DNA of 46,050 nucleotides from Faucicola osloensis_C (GTDB lineage Bacteria > Pseudomonadota > Gammaproteobacteria > Pseudomonadales > Moraxellaceae): positions 1 through 46,050 of the forward strand of contig JABAHL010000018.1 of the NCBI GenBank assembly GCA_019353055.1. Direction: 5' to 3'. The position numbers were made by a program, and so were the translations under genes. The notes under the pieces are model-generated. The model ran no database searches. It had not been told where the DNA came from and saw only the letters and a list, made by a program, of their open reading frames with translations. Below are positions 25,635 to 34,351 of the stretch, piece by piece. How positions within the stretch are numbered: position 1 is the stretch's first letter; each line of letters starts with the position of its first letter.

Positions 25635-27176
25635 ATGAATGCTCGCCAAACTGCAAAGTTCCACCAACCTCTCTTAGCAGGTGCAATCGCTGCCGTGATT
25701 GCATCATCGTCGATTCTTATGACAGGCTGTGCACCCAAGTCACAAGCTGACCGCGAGCCAACTGCCGATACCAACAAATCTGCCAGTACACCCGCTAGTG
25801 CTACCACAACGACAAGCACAGAGACTACCAGCGGTGCGCTAGCAACTGAAGAAGCAGTGTTGACGCACGCGCCTAATGTACCACCACCGATCACTCGTAA
25901 ATCCCCTGCCAAAGTCGTGGTCAAAATGGAAACCGTTGAAAAAGTCATGCGTATGGCAGATGGTGTAGACTACATGTTCTGGACGTTTGGTGGACAAGTA
26001 CCGGGTCAATTTATCCGTGTACGTGAGGGCGATGAGGTGGAATTCCATCTTTCAAACCATCCAACCTCAAAAATGCCACATAATATCGACTTACATGCTG
26101 TAACAGGTCCAGGTGGTGGTGCAGCCTCGTCAATGACCGCGCCAGGGCATACCTCAACCTTTAGTTTTAAAGCGTTAAATCCTGGTCTATATGTATATCA
26201 CTGTGCGACCGCGCCTGTGGGTATGCACATCGCCAATGGTATGTATGGGCTAATTTTGGTTGAGCCTAAAGAAGGACTACCAAAAGTTGATAAAGAATAT
26301 TATGTGATGCAAGGTGACTTCTATACCAAAGGTAAATACGGCCAACAAGGTCTGCAACCATTTGATATGGATAAAGCGATTGAAGAAAAACCTGACTATG
26401 TCGTCTTCAACGGCTCTGTCGGAGCATTGACGGGTGAAAACGCGCTCAAAGCAAAAGTGGGTGAAACCGTTCGTCTATTTGTCGGTAATGGTGGACCCAA
26501 CATGGTGTCTTCATTCCATGTGATTGGCGAAATTTTTGACACAGTCAACGTAGAGGCGGGCAAGCTTGAAAACCACAATGTCCAAACGACCCTAATCCCA
26601 GCAGGTGGGGCGGCGATTGCCACCTTCAAAACTGAAGTCCCAGGTGACTTTGTGATGGTTGACCACTCAATCTTCCGTGCTTTTAACAAAGGGGCATTGG
26701 GTATCATAAAAGTTGAAGGTGACCCAAACAAAACCGTCTATTCTGGCAAACAAAACGACCAAGTTTATCTACCAGAAGGCGCGCCACAAAATATCGATAA
26801 CGCAGCTGCACCAGCACAAAAAGTACCTGCAAGCTTGCAAGAAAAAATTGCTATGGGTAAAAATACCTTCCAAGCTAACTGTGCTGCCTGTCACCAACCA
26901 GATGGTAAAGGTGTACCAAATGCCTTCCCACCATTGGCAGCCTCTGATTTCTTGAACGCTGACCACAAACGTGCAGCGAGCATCGTGGCAAATGGTCTAT
27001 CAGGCAAAGTGACCGTCAATGGTCAAACCTTTAACAGCGTCATGCCAGCAGTATCGCTCAATGATCAGCAAATTGCTAATGTGGTGACTTACGTATTGAA
27101 CAGTTTTGGTAATAAAGGCGGTGAGTTGTCAGCTGAAGATGTGGCCAAAGCAAAACAGACCAAACCTGCGCTTTAG
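25635..27176 (+). CDS. nirK: Copper nitrite reductase AniA/NirK with C-terminal cytochrome c
   Basis: Periplasmic or outer-membrane-anchored enzyme that reduces nitrite to NO. It has three parts. First comes a lipoprotein signal with lipobox LMTGC (Cys32) and a Ser/Thr/Ala-rich linker to residue ~75. Next are two cupredoxin domains carrying MPHNIDLHAVTGPGGG, the type-1 copper cluster LYVYHCATAPVGMHIANGM and the second-domain SSFHVIGE. Last is a ~100-residue cytochrome c domain with NCAACHQPDGKG (CxxCH) and a distal Met candidate in SVMPAVS. The fused heme domain is found in some AniA proteins and should feed electrons to copper directly. AAGGAACG lies upstream of the ATG. nirV and SCO follow. 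Confidence 0.96.
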   Translation: MNARQTAKFHQPLLAGAIAAVIASSSILMTGCAPKSQADREPTADTNKSASTPASATTTTSTETTSGALATEEAVLTHAPNVPPPITRKSPAKVVVKMETVEKVMRMADGVDYMFWTFGGQVPGQFIRVREGDEVEFHLSNHPTSKMPHNIDLHAVTGPGGGAASSMTAPGHTSTFSFKALNPGLYVYHCATAPVGMHIANGMYGLILVEPKEGLPKVDKEYYVMQGDFYTKGKYGQQGLQPFDMDKAIEEKPDYVVFNGSVGALTGENALKAKVGETVRLFVGNGGPNMVSSFHVIGEIFDTVNVEAGKLENHNVQTTLIPAGGAAIATFKTEVPGDFVMVDHSIFRAFNKGALGIIKVEGDPNKTVYSGKQNDQVYLPEGAPQNIDNAAAPAQKVPASLQEKIAMGKNTFQANCAACHQPDGKGVPNAFPPLAASDFLNADHKRAASIVANGLSGKVTVNGQTFNSVMPAVSLNDQQIANVVTYVLNSFGNKGGELSAEDVAKAKQTKPAL

Positions 27177-27245
27177 TAGCTTACATCACCAATAATAATG
27201 TGAAAATCGGTAAACATCGTATTTAACATTCTATATAACATTGAT

Positions 27246-27279
27246 ACCCAATCTATTCTTATCGATGGATTGGGTTTTT
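27246..27279 (+). terminator. nirK terminator
   Basis: ACCCAATC (27246-27253) pairs with GATTGGGT (27268-27275), followed by a short T run. The 14-base loop and four T residues make it moderate, so some read-through into nirV is possible. Confidence 0.7.
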
Positions 27280-27366
27280 GGTTAAAAACTGATCTCAATT
27301 TATCAGCTGCTAGTATGCCGATATTATGATAGTCAGCCACAACATCCTAGTACTAGGAGCGGTGAA

Positions 27367-28356
27367 ATGGTTCAAACTATTAATTTTTCCTTAAAAACAT
27401 TGGCTATAGCGATATGTGTGGTTAGTTTGACTGCCTGCCAGTCAGAATCCACTTCTGCAAACAAAAATAGCCAAGTAGTGGCATCTAAGTCTAGCCAAAC
27501 TGATGTAAAAAATCAGGTCACGCAAGTTGCCAGTGCAACCTCGTCACAAGCAAATGTACAACAAACCAATGTCAACAGTGATACCACAACACCCGTAGCA
27601 CCTTTGCCGAAGGAACTTGTAACTCGCTATCTGACCAATACCGATATGGTAAAAATCGAAAGTGGATCTTATCGTCCTTTATACTTAAGTAAAGATAGTC
27701 CAATTGTGCAAGTGAGAGCGTTTAAGCTAGATAAAACGCCAGTAACTAACGCGCAGTTTTATCAATTTGTGCAAGCCAATCCAAAATGGCAAAAACAAAA
27801 TATTGCCAAGCTCTTCACCGAAGCGGATTATCTTAAACATTGGCAAAAAAATACCCAGCAAGGATACCAGCCAGTAGTCGCCGACTTGCAAAAACCCGTA
27901 GTCTATGTGTCTTGGTATGCCGCCAATGAATACTGTCAAGCCCAAGGTAAAAAATTACCAACCGTGGCGCAGTGGGAGTACGTTGCCCAAGCTTCAGAAA
28001 CCCGCAAAAATGGTAGTAGCGAAAAAGGCTATAATCAAAAAATCTTGGCTTGGTATGGCGACTCTGCCAAAAAACCACTGACAGACATCGCACAGGATAA
28101 AGCCAATTTTTGGGGGGTGCATAACATGCATGGCCTGATTTGGGAATGGACAGATGACTTCAATAGCAACCTTGTCACGGGTGAGTCACGTTCGGACGGC
28201 AGCCTAAATCAAGGCCTGTTTTGTGGTTCTGGGGCAGCAGGGGCGGTCGATCCTTCAGACTATGCGGCATTTATGCGCTATGGTTTCCGCTCAAGTTTGG
28301 CGTCAAAGTTTGCCCTATCAAGTCTTGGTTTTCGCTGTGCAAAAGCAGAGGACTAA
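27367..28356 (+). CDS. nirV: NirV-like SUMF1/FGE-family lipoprotein
   Basis: A 329-residue protein with lipobox SLTAC (Cys near residue 23), a long Ser/Gln/Asn-rich linker to ~85, and a formylglycine-generating-enzyme-like (SUMF1) domain. Domain markers are FKLDKTPVTNAQFYQF, VYVSWYAANEYCQAQGKKLPT, QWEYVA, GLIWEWTDDF and the closing GFRCA. NirV proteins accompany nirK in many denitrifiers and are thought to aid copper nitrite reductase maturation; the exact reaction is not established. GGAGCGG precedes the ATG. Being a lipoprotein, it would work on the same side of the membrane as NirK. Confidence 0.87.
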   Translation: MVQTINFSLKTLAIAICVVSLTACQSESTSANKNSQVVASKSSQTDVKNQVTQVASATSSQANVQQTNVNSDTTTPVAPLPKELVTRYLTNTDMVKIESGSYRPLYLSKDSPIVQVRAFKLDKTPVTNAQFYQFVQANPKWQKQNIAKLFTEADYLKHWQKNTQQGYQPVVADLQKPVVYVSWYAANEYCQAQGKKLPTVAQWEYVAQASETRKNGSSEKGYNQKILAWYGDSAKKPLTDIAQDKANFWGVHNMHGLIWEWTDDFNSNLVTGESRSDGSLNQGLFCGSGAAGAVDPSDYAAFMRYGFRSSLASKFALSSLGFRCAKAED

Positions 28357-28426
28357 CCTAGATGGCTAAGCCAAATAAATACTATAATTGATTGGATTAA
28401 TGATCCTTATGTTAAAGGAGTTGAAT

Positions 28427-29143
28427 ATGTTAAATAACTTTTCTATTTTTACCTTGTGTGTTGCCATCGGCAGTCTAGCACTAACGGGTTGTCAAAAACC
28501 CGACACCAAAGCCGATGTCAAAACCGACACGCCAGTAGCCGCTTCTGCGGCAATGGATCATAGCAAGATGACGCATGACAATATGGCAGGTATGGACCAT
28601 AGCAAAATGAATCATCAAGATGTGGGGACAGCAAGCACGCCTGCATTGGCAAGTACAGAATCTGTCTATCTAACCAATGGCAAATGGACGGATCAAACGA
28701 GCAAGCTATTTGATCTCAATGCTTTAAAAGGTAGAAAACAAGTCACGGCGTTTATCTATACCAGCTGTCAGCAAGTTTGCCCAATTATGATGAAAACCAT
28801 GAAGGACATGCAAGACAAACTACCAGCAGATATCAAAGCGAAAACGGGTTTTTTAGTGGTGAGTTTGGATCCAAAACGCGATACCCCACAAGTATTGGCA
28901 AAATTTGGTGAGCATTACAAAACCGATGGTAACTGGGTATTTTTAAGCGGCAGTGATGATGATATCCGTATGCTTGCCAATACCATGAATATCCGTTATC
29001 AATTTGCCGAAGGTGGCATGATCAATCACTCGAATGTAATTTCGGTACTCGATGAAAACGGCAACATGATTGAGCAAGCGATTGGCAATAGCAAAGGTGA
29101 AGCGGCAATTTTGGCAGCCTTGCAAAAACCCGCCGCCCAGTAA
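28427..29143 (+). CDS. SCO/SenC-family copper chaperone lipoprotein with Met/His-rich linker
   Basis: A 238-residue protein using the ATG at 28427, which follows AAAGGAG; the longer frame to 28388 has no ribosome site. It has a lipobox (ALTGC), then a Met/His-rich linker with two MDHSKM copies (MDHSKMTHDN and MDHSKMNHQ), and a thioredoxin-fold SCO domain. That domain keeps the copper/redox motif YTSCQQVCP (C-x3-C) and the distal His in NHSNVISVLD. SCO proteins deliver copper to, or reduce, copper enzymes. Position after nirK-nirV suggests service to NirK rather than to a cytochrome oxidase. The linker may hold extra copper. Confidence 0.88.
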   Translation: MLNNFSIFTLCVAIGSLALTGCQKPDTKADVKTDTPVAASAAMDHSKMTHDNMAGMDHSKMNHQDVGTASTPALASTESVYLTNGKWTDQTSKLFDLNALKGRKQVTAFIYTSCQQVCPIMMKTMKDMQDKLPADIKAKTGFLVVSLDPKRDTPQVLAKFGEHYKTDGNWVFLSGSDDDIRMLANTMNIRYQFAEGGMINHSNVISVLDENGNMIEQAIGNSKGEAAILAALQKPAAQ

Positions 29144-29238
29144 TCAGCGGCAAGCTGTGGCATTGTTAAAAGTAGCAAAACTGCTACCAATCACTACTTT
29201 GTTGCTAAATACTAAGCTAGTTTTTCAACAATTTCACA

Positions 29239-29266
29239 TTGTAATCTCTGCATTGGTAAGTAATAA
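29239..29266 (+). promoter_or_regulatory. Candidate promoter of bfmS
   Basis: TTGTAA (29239-29244), a 16-base spacer and TAATAA (29261-29266) lie in the 160-base gap after the SCO gene. No terminator is visible in this gap, so bfmS may also receive read-through from the nirV-SCO unit. Confidence 0.35.
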
Positions 29267-29303
29267 TACGGCTATTATCTATTGACCTTAACCCTAGATT
29301 TTT

Positions 29304-30998
29304 ATGCCGCTATTATCGTCCTTAAACCAGTCTATTTTTCTGCGAATTTATGCAGGTCTGTTATTTATCTGTTTGTTGGTTGCATTTTTTGCGCAACTGC
29401 TTATCACCACTATCAATGCAGAGCGGGTACAGACTTATCGCGAGGATATGGCATCAGCGGCATTTTATCTCATTGATTCAGGCTTATCGCGCCAAGTCAC
29501 TGCCAAAGAGCGTAATTTATGGCTCTCTGATGTTAGTACTTTATTTGACACCAAGTTTAATATCGAACCAACCTCAAAAGCGGATTTTAGAACCAGCGAA
29601 ATCAATCGACTCAATAAACAACAAGCCGTAGTACGTTTTAATAGCGATACCAATACGGCTGAGATTTATCATAAAGTCTCGGGTGAAAATAACGTGTTGC
29701 ATGTGAGCTTTAATAAACTTAGTGAGCAACAAATCAAAGGGGTAGGCGTATTGCTGCTCGATGATTTGTCCTACTATCGTACTTTGGCAGAAAAACAGCA
29801 ACGCTTGCAACAAATTCAAAAATTTTTCCCTTTTAAGCTTACCTTGCAATCCATTAATAAACTGCAGCTTGATACCGACCAAAAAGCGCGCCTGTATCGC
29901 AAAGATATCGTGATTATGTTCCGTGACAATACCAGTGTAGAGAATTCATCGATTAGGGTATTAGCACCGACTGAACTTCAAGATACCGTGGTGGATTTGG
30001 GACCTATTCCGCTATTTAACTGGTTTCCGCTTAATCTGATTATTAGTATCACGCTCATTAGTATGTTCTTGATTAGTTTAGGGGTGTATGCGCTAATTTT
30101 CCCATTAGAGCGTAAATTGCAGCTTATTCAAAGCGGTATCACCAAAGTGCGCGAAGGTAAGCTTAATACCAAAGTAAAAGTTGTTGGGGAAGATGAAATT
30201 GCCCATCTAGCCGCAACCTTTAATAGTATGACTGAACACATCCGCCGTTTGATTGAATCCCAGCGAGAGTTGACCCGTGCGGTATCCCATGAGCTGCGCA
30301 CGCCAGTGGCACGCATCCGTTTTGCTGTGGATATGCTGGCTGATACGGATGATTATGAGGATCGGATGAGTCAGCGTGATTATATCGACCAAGATATCGA
30401 ATCGCTCAATGGCTTGATTGATGAAATTTTGACCTATGCCAAGCTTGAAGAAGGCTCACCTAAAATGGACTGGGAAGATGTCGATTTGCAAGAACTCGTT
30501 TCGCAGATTGCCCGTGAGACCAATGCGCTTGGTAAACCTGTCACTGTCAAAGTGGGCAACGTGCAAAAAGGTGTATTTGCACAAGCCGATAGACGCTATT
30601 TACACCGCGTGTTGCAAAATTTGGCAGGCAATGCCACCCGTTATGCCGAAAGCACCATTATCATCTCAGCAGGCTTAGAAAAAAATGAGGCCTTTATCAG
30701 TGTGGAAGATGATGGACAGGGTATTCCAGAAAAAGACCGTGAAAAAGTCTTTATCCCATTTGCGCGTCTGGATGATAGTCGTACCCGTGCCTCGGGCGGC
30801 TATGGTCTGGGCTTATCAATCGTGTCTCGAATTGCGTTTTGGTTTAATGGTCGTATGTCAGTGGATGAAAGCCCGACCTTGGGTGGAGCGCGATTTATTA
30901 TGACATGGCCGAAAAGCCAGCTAGCTTCAAGTATTGAGGCCGATGAAATTACCCAAAAAAGTAGCGAGAAAAAATACACGCAAGCGCAAGGGTCATAA
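29304..30998 (+). CDS. bfmS: Sensor histidine kinase BfmS (RstB-like)
   Basis: A 564-residue inner-membrane kinase. The first membrane helix is at ~11-33, a ~210-residue periplasmic sensor follows, and the second helix is at ~242-264. A HAMP domain (to ~318) leads to the phospho-acceptor His329 in RAVSHELRTPVARIR. The ATPase has an N-box NLAGNATRYA, DDGQGIPEKDR and GGYGLGLSIV. Segments such as SIFLRIYAGL at the start and GPIPLFNW before helix 2 are what I recall from Acinetobacter BfmS, the partner of BfmR. Here it is 7.4 kb from bfmR. The ATG has no good ribosome site. A 59-residue membrane protein gene follows. Confidence 0.88.
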   Translation: MPLLSSLNQSIFLRIYAGLLFICLLVAFFAQLLITTINAERVQTYREDMASAAFYLIDSGLSRQVTAKERNLWLSDVSTLFDTKFNIEPTSKADFRTSEINRLNKQQAVVRFNSDTNTAEIYHKVSGENNVLHVSFNKLSEQQIKGVGVLLLDDLSYYRTLAEKQQRLQQIQKFFPFKLTLQSINKLQLDTDQKARLYRKDIVIMFRDNTSVENSSIRVLAPTELQDTVVDLGPIPLFNWFPLNLIISITLISMFLISLGVYALIFPLERKLQLIQSGITKVREGKLNTKVKVVGEDEIAHLAATFNSMTEHIRRLIESQRELTRAVSHELRTPVARIRFAVDMLADTDDYEDRMSQRDYIDQDIESLNGLIDEILTYAKLEEGSPKMDWEDVDLQELVSQIARETNALGKPVTVKVGNVQKGVFAQADRRYLHRVLQNLAGNATRYAESTIIISAGLEKNEAFISVEDDGQGIPEKDREKVFIPFARLDDSRTRASGGYGLGLSIVSRIAFWFNGRMSVDESPTLGGARFIMTWPKSQLASSIEADEITQKSSEKKYTQAQGS

Positions 30999-31125
30999 GC
31001 TCGTTACCAGTGATGCTTGCAAATTTGCTCAGACTAGGCTAAATTTTAGTGAGTTATGCAATGGTTTAGCAAAATTTGCGCACATCAATTAACCGATGAG
31101 CGAAATCATCACAAGCGAGGATGGC

Positions 31126-31305
31126 ATGCGTTATCTATTTTTAGCCTTGGTGGTACTCAACATGGCGGTTTTTGGTTATTATAGTTTTTTGCGCAAACCT
31201 ACTGAAAGCCAGTCCGTCTCACAGGCGCGCGCAGCATTGGTTCACCCTGTCACAGCCACCAATGTGTCAAGTGAATTACCCCCCATGATTGGTACTAAAA
31301 AGTAA
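31126..31305 (+). CDS. Small single-pass membrane protein
   Basis: A 59-residue frame using the ATG at 31126, five bases after GAGG at 31117-31120; a longer frame begins at 31096 without a ribosome site. It consists of one membrane helix (LFLALVVLNMAVFGYYSFL) and a polar, Ser/Val/Ala-rich tail that ends LPPMIGTKK. I do not recognise a family. Its position downstream of bfmS suggests a possible accessory to that kinase, but nothing in the sequence proves it. Confidence 0.6.
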   Translation: MRYLFLALVVLNMAVFGYYSFLRKPTESQSVSQARAALVHPVTATNVSSELPPMIGTKK

Positions 31306-31307
31306 AA

Positions 31308-31442
31308 ATGGCTACCAAAACCAAAGCTACCAAAACCAAAGCTATCAACACCAAAGCTACCAAAACCAAAGCTATCAACACCAAAGCTATCAACACCAAA
31401 GCTATCAACACCAAAGTTACTAAAGAATCATGGTTAGCCTAA
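31308..31442 (+). CDS. Possible 44-residue pentapeptide-repeat minigene
   Basis: An ATG two bases after the stop of the upstream small gene opens a 44-codon frame. It reads Met, then ATKTK or AINTK units in the order ATKTK, ATKTK, AINTK, ATKTK, AINTK, AINTK, AINTK, a variant VTKES, and finally WLA. The product would be strongly basic (Lys in every full unit) and without hydrophobic segments. There is no separate ribosome site; re-initiation after the preceding stop is the only evident route. It may equally be a non-coding tandem repeat that happens to be open because the unit is 15 bases long. Confidence 0.35.
   Translation: MATKTKATKTKAINTKATKTKAINTKAINTKAINTKVTKESWLA
31311..31430 (+). repeat. 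15-bp tandem repeat, eight units
   Basis: Units of the form GCTAYCAAMACCAAA run head to tail from 31311. Seven are near-identical and an eighth (31416-31430) is degraded. Two unit variants alternate (ACC-AAA and ATC-AAC cores), suggesting duplication by slippage or unequal exchange. Confidence 0.92.
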
Positions 31443-31475
31443 CCTATTAAGTAACCCATTAGTCTTCTGTCAGCT

Positions 31476-32852
31476 TTATTCTATAATCGGAATATTCACT
31501 ACCACTACTAAGCCGCCGCCATTGGGCTGATTACGAGCGATGACGCTACCATTGTGCAGGTGAGTAATGCGGCTTACAATCGCAAGCCCAAGTCCACTCC
31601 CTTGCGTGGTACGTGCCGTTTCGCCCCGCTCAAACGGCTGCATAATTCGCTCAAGCTGATCTTCGGCAACGCCTTGCCCTTCATCGCTAACTTTGATGGT
31701 TAAGTATTTTTGTCTAGAGGTTATCTCTGGTGTTAGATTTTCATCGGTGACCACTTGCTTGGTAGGCTGTAGCTCATCATCAATGCTGATTTCAATATGA
31801 ATGGGCGGCTGACCATAGCGACAAGCATTATTGACCAAATTAACGATGAGACGCTTAATGGATAAGGGTCGCAATGGCACACTGGGCAGATCGTCTTGGA
31901 TATCGATAATAAATGGAGTGGGGGCAAACTGCACCACAATCTCGTTAATGATGGGACGCAGGTTGGTCAATCGTACTGCTTCATCTGAGCCATCTTTCAT
32001 AAATGAAATAAACTGCTCCAAAATCGCGTCCATGTCCTCAATGTCATACACCAGCCCTTCGCGCAAAAACTCATCGGGTAGCATCTCAGCTGTGAGTCGC
32101 ATCCGCGTCAGTGGCGTGCGCAAATCATGGGAAATACCAGCAAGCATAATATTGCGTTCTTTTTGGGTTTGGATCAGGTTATGAAACAGTCGGTTAAATG
32201 CCAAATTCACCTGACGAATCTCTGTTGAGCCTTCATTGGTCGCCAAATTGTTGGCATGCCCAAGGGTGATGTAGTCAATCGCCACTTTTTGTAGGCGTTT
32301 GAGCGGGCGATTTAATTGTCTTACCAAAAACAAAATAGTCAGCAACGTGGCAAGCGGAATCCCCAATAAGAAAAAATAAATCGACGTTGGGCTATATTTG
32401 GCATAAAACTTGACAGGCTCTTGCAGCCAAACATCCGGATGCGCACTGTCTTGAATATACAAAATCGGTACGGGTTTGAATTTAAAATTGACCGATACAG
32501 GACGCTGCATCACGGTTTCCATCTGTGTTGCCATCCGCTTAATAAAATAATCCACCAAGGTTTTTTCTTGAAAAGAAGGTATCTGTTGTGGGTCAGTAAT
32601 CACGTTAATATGTGAGGCGTCAATAATCCAATTTTTAAGCTCGGGATTGTTTTTAAAATCTTTATCCGCTTTATCAATCATCAACAGCTGATGGGCAAGA
32701 TACGTCGCATGGTTTTGTAGCTCGGGTAAATACAGACTGCGCCAAAAAAACCACAGCGACAACGCCACGCTCACCAGCACCATCAACATCACCATCAAGG
32801 TGGTTTGCCAAGTGTGGCTATAGCCTTTGAGTTTGGGTAAATGCGGTTTCAT
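31476..32852 (-). CDS. envZ: EnvZ-like osmosensor histidine kinase
   Basis: A 458-residue kinase with two membrane helices (~18-40 and ~157-178), a ~115-residue periplasmic domain and a HAMP domain. The phospho-acceptor is His242 in AGISHDLRTPLTRMRL, the motif typical of EnvZ. The ATPase domain has NLVNNACRYG, DEGQGVAEDQ and GSGLGLAIV. EnvZ normally follows ompR. Here the genes on both sides are in view and no ompR is present: upstream lies divergent avtA, and downstream lies the tandem repeat. Its regulator must be elsewhere, so it is an orphan kinase by location. A different OmpR-class kinase is possible. Confidence 0.82.
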   Translation of the reverse strand: MKPHLPKLKGYSHTWQTTLMVMLMVLVSVALSLWFFWRSLYLPELQNHATYLAHQLLMIDKADKDFKNNPELKNWIIDASHINVITDPQQIPSFQEKTLVDYFIKRMATQMETVMQRPVSVNFKFKPVPILYIQDSAHPDVWLQEPVKFYAKYSPTSIYFFLLGIPLATLLTILFLVRQLNRPLKRLQKVAIDYITLGHANNLATNEGSTEIRQVNLAFNRLFHNLIQTQKERNIMLAGISHDLRTPLTRMRLTAEMLPDEFLREGLVYDIEDMDAILEQFISFMKDGSDEAVRLTNLRPIINEIVVQFAPTPFIIDIQDDLPSVPLRPLSIKRLIVNLVNNACRYGQPPIHIEISIDDELQPTKQVVTDENLTPEITSRQKYLTIKVSDEGQGVAEDQLERIMQPFERGETARTTQGSGLGLAIVSRITHLHNGSVIARNQPNGGGLVVVVNIPIIE

Positions 32853-32956
32853 GCTGGGGTATCCTGATGGTGGCTGTGCAGCTGAGTCAAAACGGGCAAC
32901 GGCACTTGCATCCTGTTATAATACGCAGATAGCTTGGCAAAATTAAAGGGGCAATC

Positions 32957-34291
32957 ATGCAGTTTTCAAAATTTGGTGAAAAGTTTACCAAAAACAGCGG
33001 TATTTTGCAGTTAATGGATGATTTGGGCAACGCGCTTAACAGCGAGCAACCGATTAATATGCTCGGCGGTGGCAATCCAGCACGCATTGATACGGTTAAC
33101 CAAACCTATTGGGCGGTGTTTAAAACCCTAGCCGAAGGTGATATGGGTTCAATGGCCATCGAAAATATCGGAAACTACTCAACGCCGCAGGGCGATGCCA
33201 AGTTTATTGCAGCATTGGTAGATTTTTTTAATCGCCATTACGACTGGGAACTTACCACAGACAATATCGCCCTGACCAATGGCTCACAAAACGCATTTTT
33301 TTATTTATTTAATTTGTTTGGTGGGCAGTTTGACGATCAAGCACAAGGCAGCATTGATAAAAAAATTCTATTGCCACTTGCCCCAGAATACGTGGGTTAT
33401 GCCGATGCTCATGTAGATGGGCAGCATTTTATCGCAGTGCTACCCAGCATTGAATTTGTGCAACATCAAGGCGAAGACGGCTTTTTTAAATACCGAGTCG
33501 ATTTTGACACGCTAGAAAATTTGGCTGAATTGCACAACGGCGAAATCGGGGCAATTTGCTGCTCACGCCCGACCAACCCAACAGGCAACGTGCTGACTGA
33601 TGACGAAATGGCGCGCCTTGAAGCGATTGCCAAGCGCTTTGATATCCCCCTGATTATCGATAATGCGTATGGGATGCCGTTCCCCAATATCATCTATAGC
33701 CAAGCCACGCTCAATTGGAATGAGCAAATTATTTTGTGCTTTAGCTTATCAAAAATCGGTTTGCCTGGGGTGCGTACAGGGATTGTGGTCGCCAATCCGC
33801 AGGTGGTCAAAGCGATTAGTAGCCTAAACGCGATTGTTAATTTAGCGCCGACCCGTTTTGGTGCGGCGATTGCTACGCCACTGCTACAAGATGACCGGCT
33901 AAAAGATTTGTCAGACAATCATATTCGTCCGTTTTATCAAGGACAAGCCAAATTAGCGGTGCAGCTGCTAAAACAAGAACTGGGCGACTTACCAAGCCCC
34001 TATAACAATGCGATGAAAATCCACAAGCCTGAAGGCGCGATTTTCTTGTGGGTGTGGTTTAAAGATTTGCCGATAACCACGGTGGAGTTGTATGCGCGAT
34101 TAAAAGCTAAAGGCACATTGATTATCCCTAGCGAGCATTTCTTTGTTGGCGTGGATACTGACAACTTTAAACACGCCCATGAGTGCATCCGCCTAAGCAT
34201 CGCCCAAGATGATGACACGCTGAAAAAAGGGATTGCTACCATTGGGGAAGTGATGAGGGAAGTTTATAAAGTACAAAATCGATTTAATTGA
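32957..34291 (+). CDS. avtA: Valine--pyruvate aminotransferase
   Basis: A 444-residue fold-type I PLP enzyme that transfers amino groups between valine or alanine and the 2-oxo acids. Landmarks are MLGGGNPARI near the N-terminus, TNGSQNAFFYLFNLFGG, SRPTNPTGNVLTD, the PLP-contact IIDNAYGMPFPNI, and the Schiff-base Lys in CFSLSKIGLPGVRTGI. The PNTI/GNPA pattern and length match AvtA better than other aspartate-aminotransferase-like enzymes. AAAGGGGCA precedes the ATG. It is divergent from envZ across a ~100-base gap. Confidence 0.92.
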   Translation: MQFSKFGEKFTKNSGILQLMDDLGNALNSEQPINMLGGGNPARIDTVNQTYWAVFKTLAEGDMGSMAIENIGNYSTPQGDAKFIAALVDFFNRHYDWELTTDNIALTNGSQNAFFYLFNLFGGQFDDQAQGSIDKKILLPLAPEYVGYADAHVDGQHFIAVLPSIEFVQHQGEDGFFKYRVDFDTLENLAELHNGEIGAICCSRPTNPTGNVLTDDEMARLEAIAKRFDIPLIIDNAYGMPFPNIIYSQATLNWNEQIILCFSLSKIGLPGVRTGIVVANPQVVKAISSLNAIVNLAPTRFGAAIATPLLQDDRLKDLSDNHIRPFYQGQAKLAVQLLKQELGDLPSPYNNAMKIHKPEGAIFLWVWFKDLPITTVELYARLKAKGTLIIPSEHFFVGVDTDNFKHAHECIRLSIAQDDDTLKKGIATIGEVMREVYKVQNRFN

Positions 34292-34351
34292 TTGATTTAT
34301 TAAGTTATATTAGTTCATCAATTTCATAAAATTTAATGATGCGAGATCAGA

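Noticed and set aside
25601..25948. 115-codon minus-strand frame opposite the start of nirK
   Set aside because: It overlaps the lipoprotein signal and linker of nirK, and its Val/Ala/Ser-rich product mirrors that low-complexity linker.
31311..31430. CRISPR array
   Set aside because: Units are contiguous 15-mers with no spacers, and no cas genes are present.
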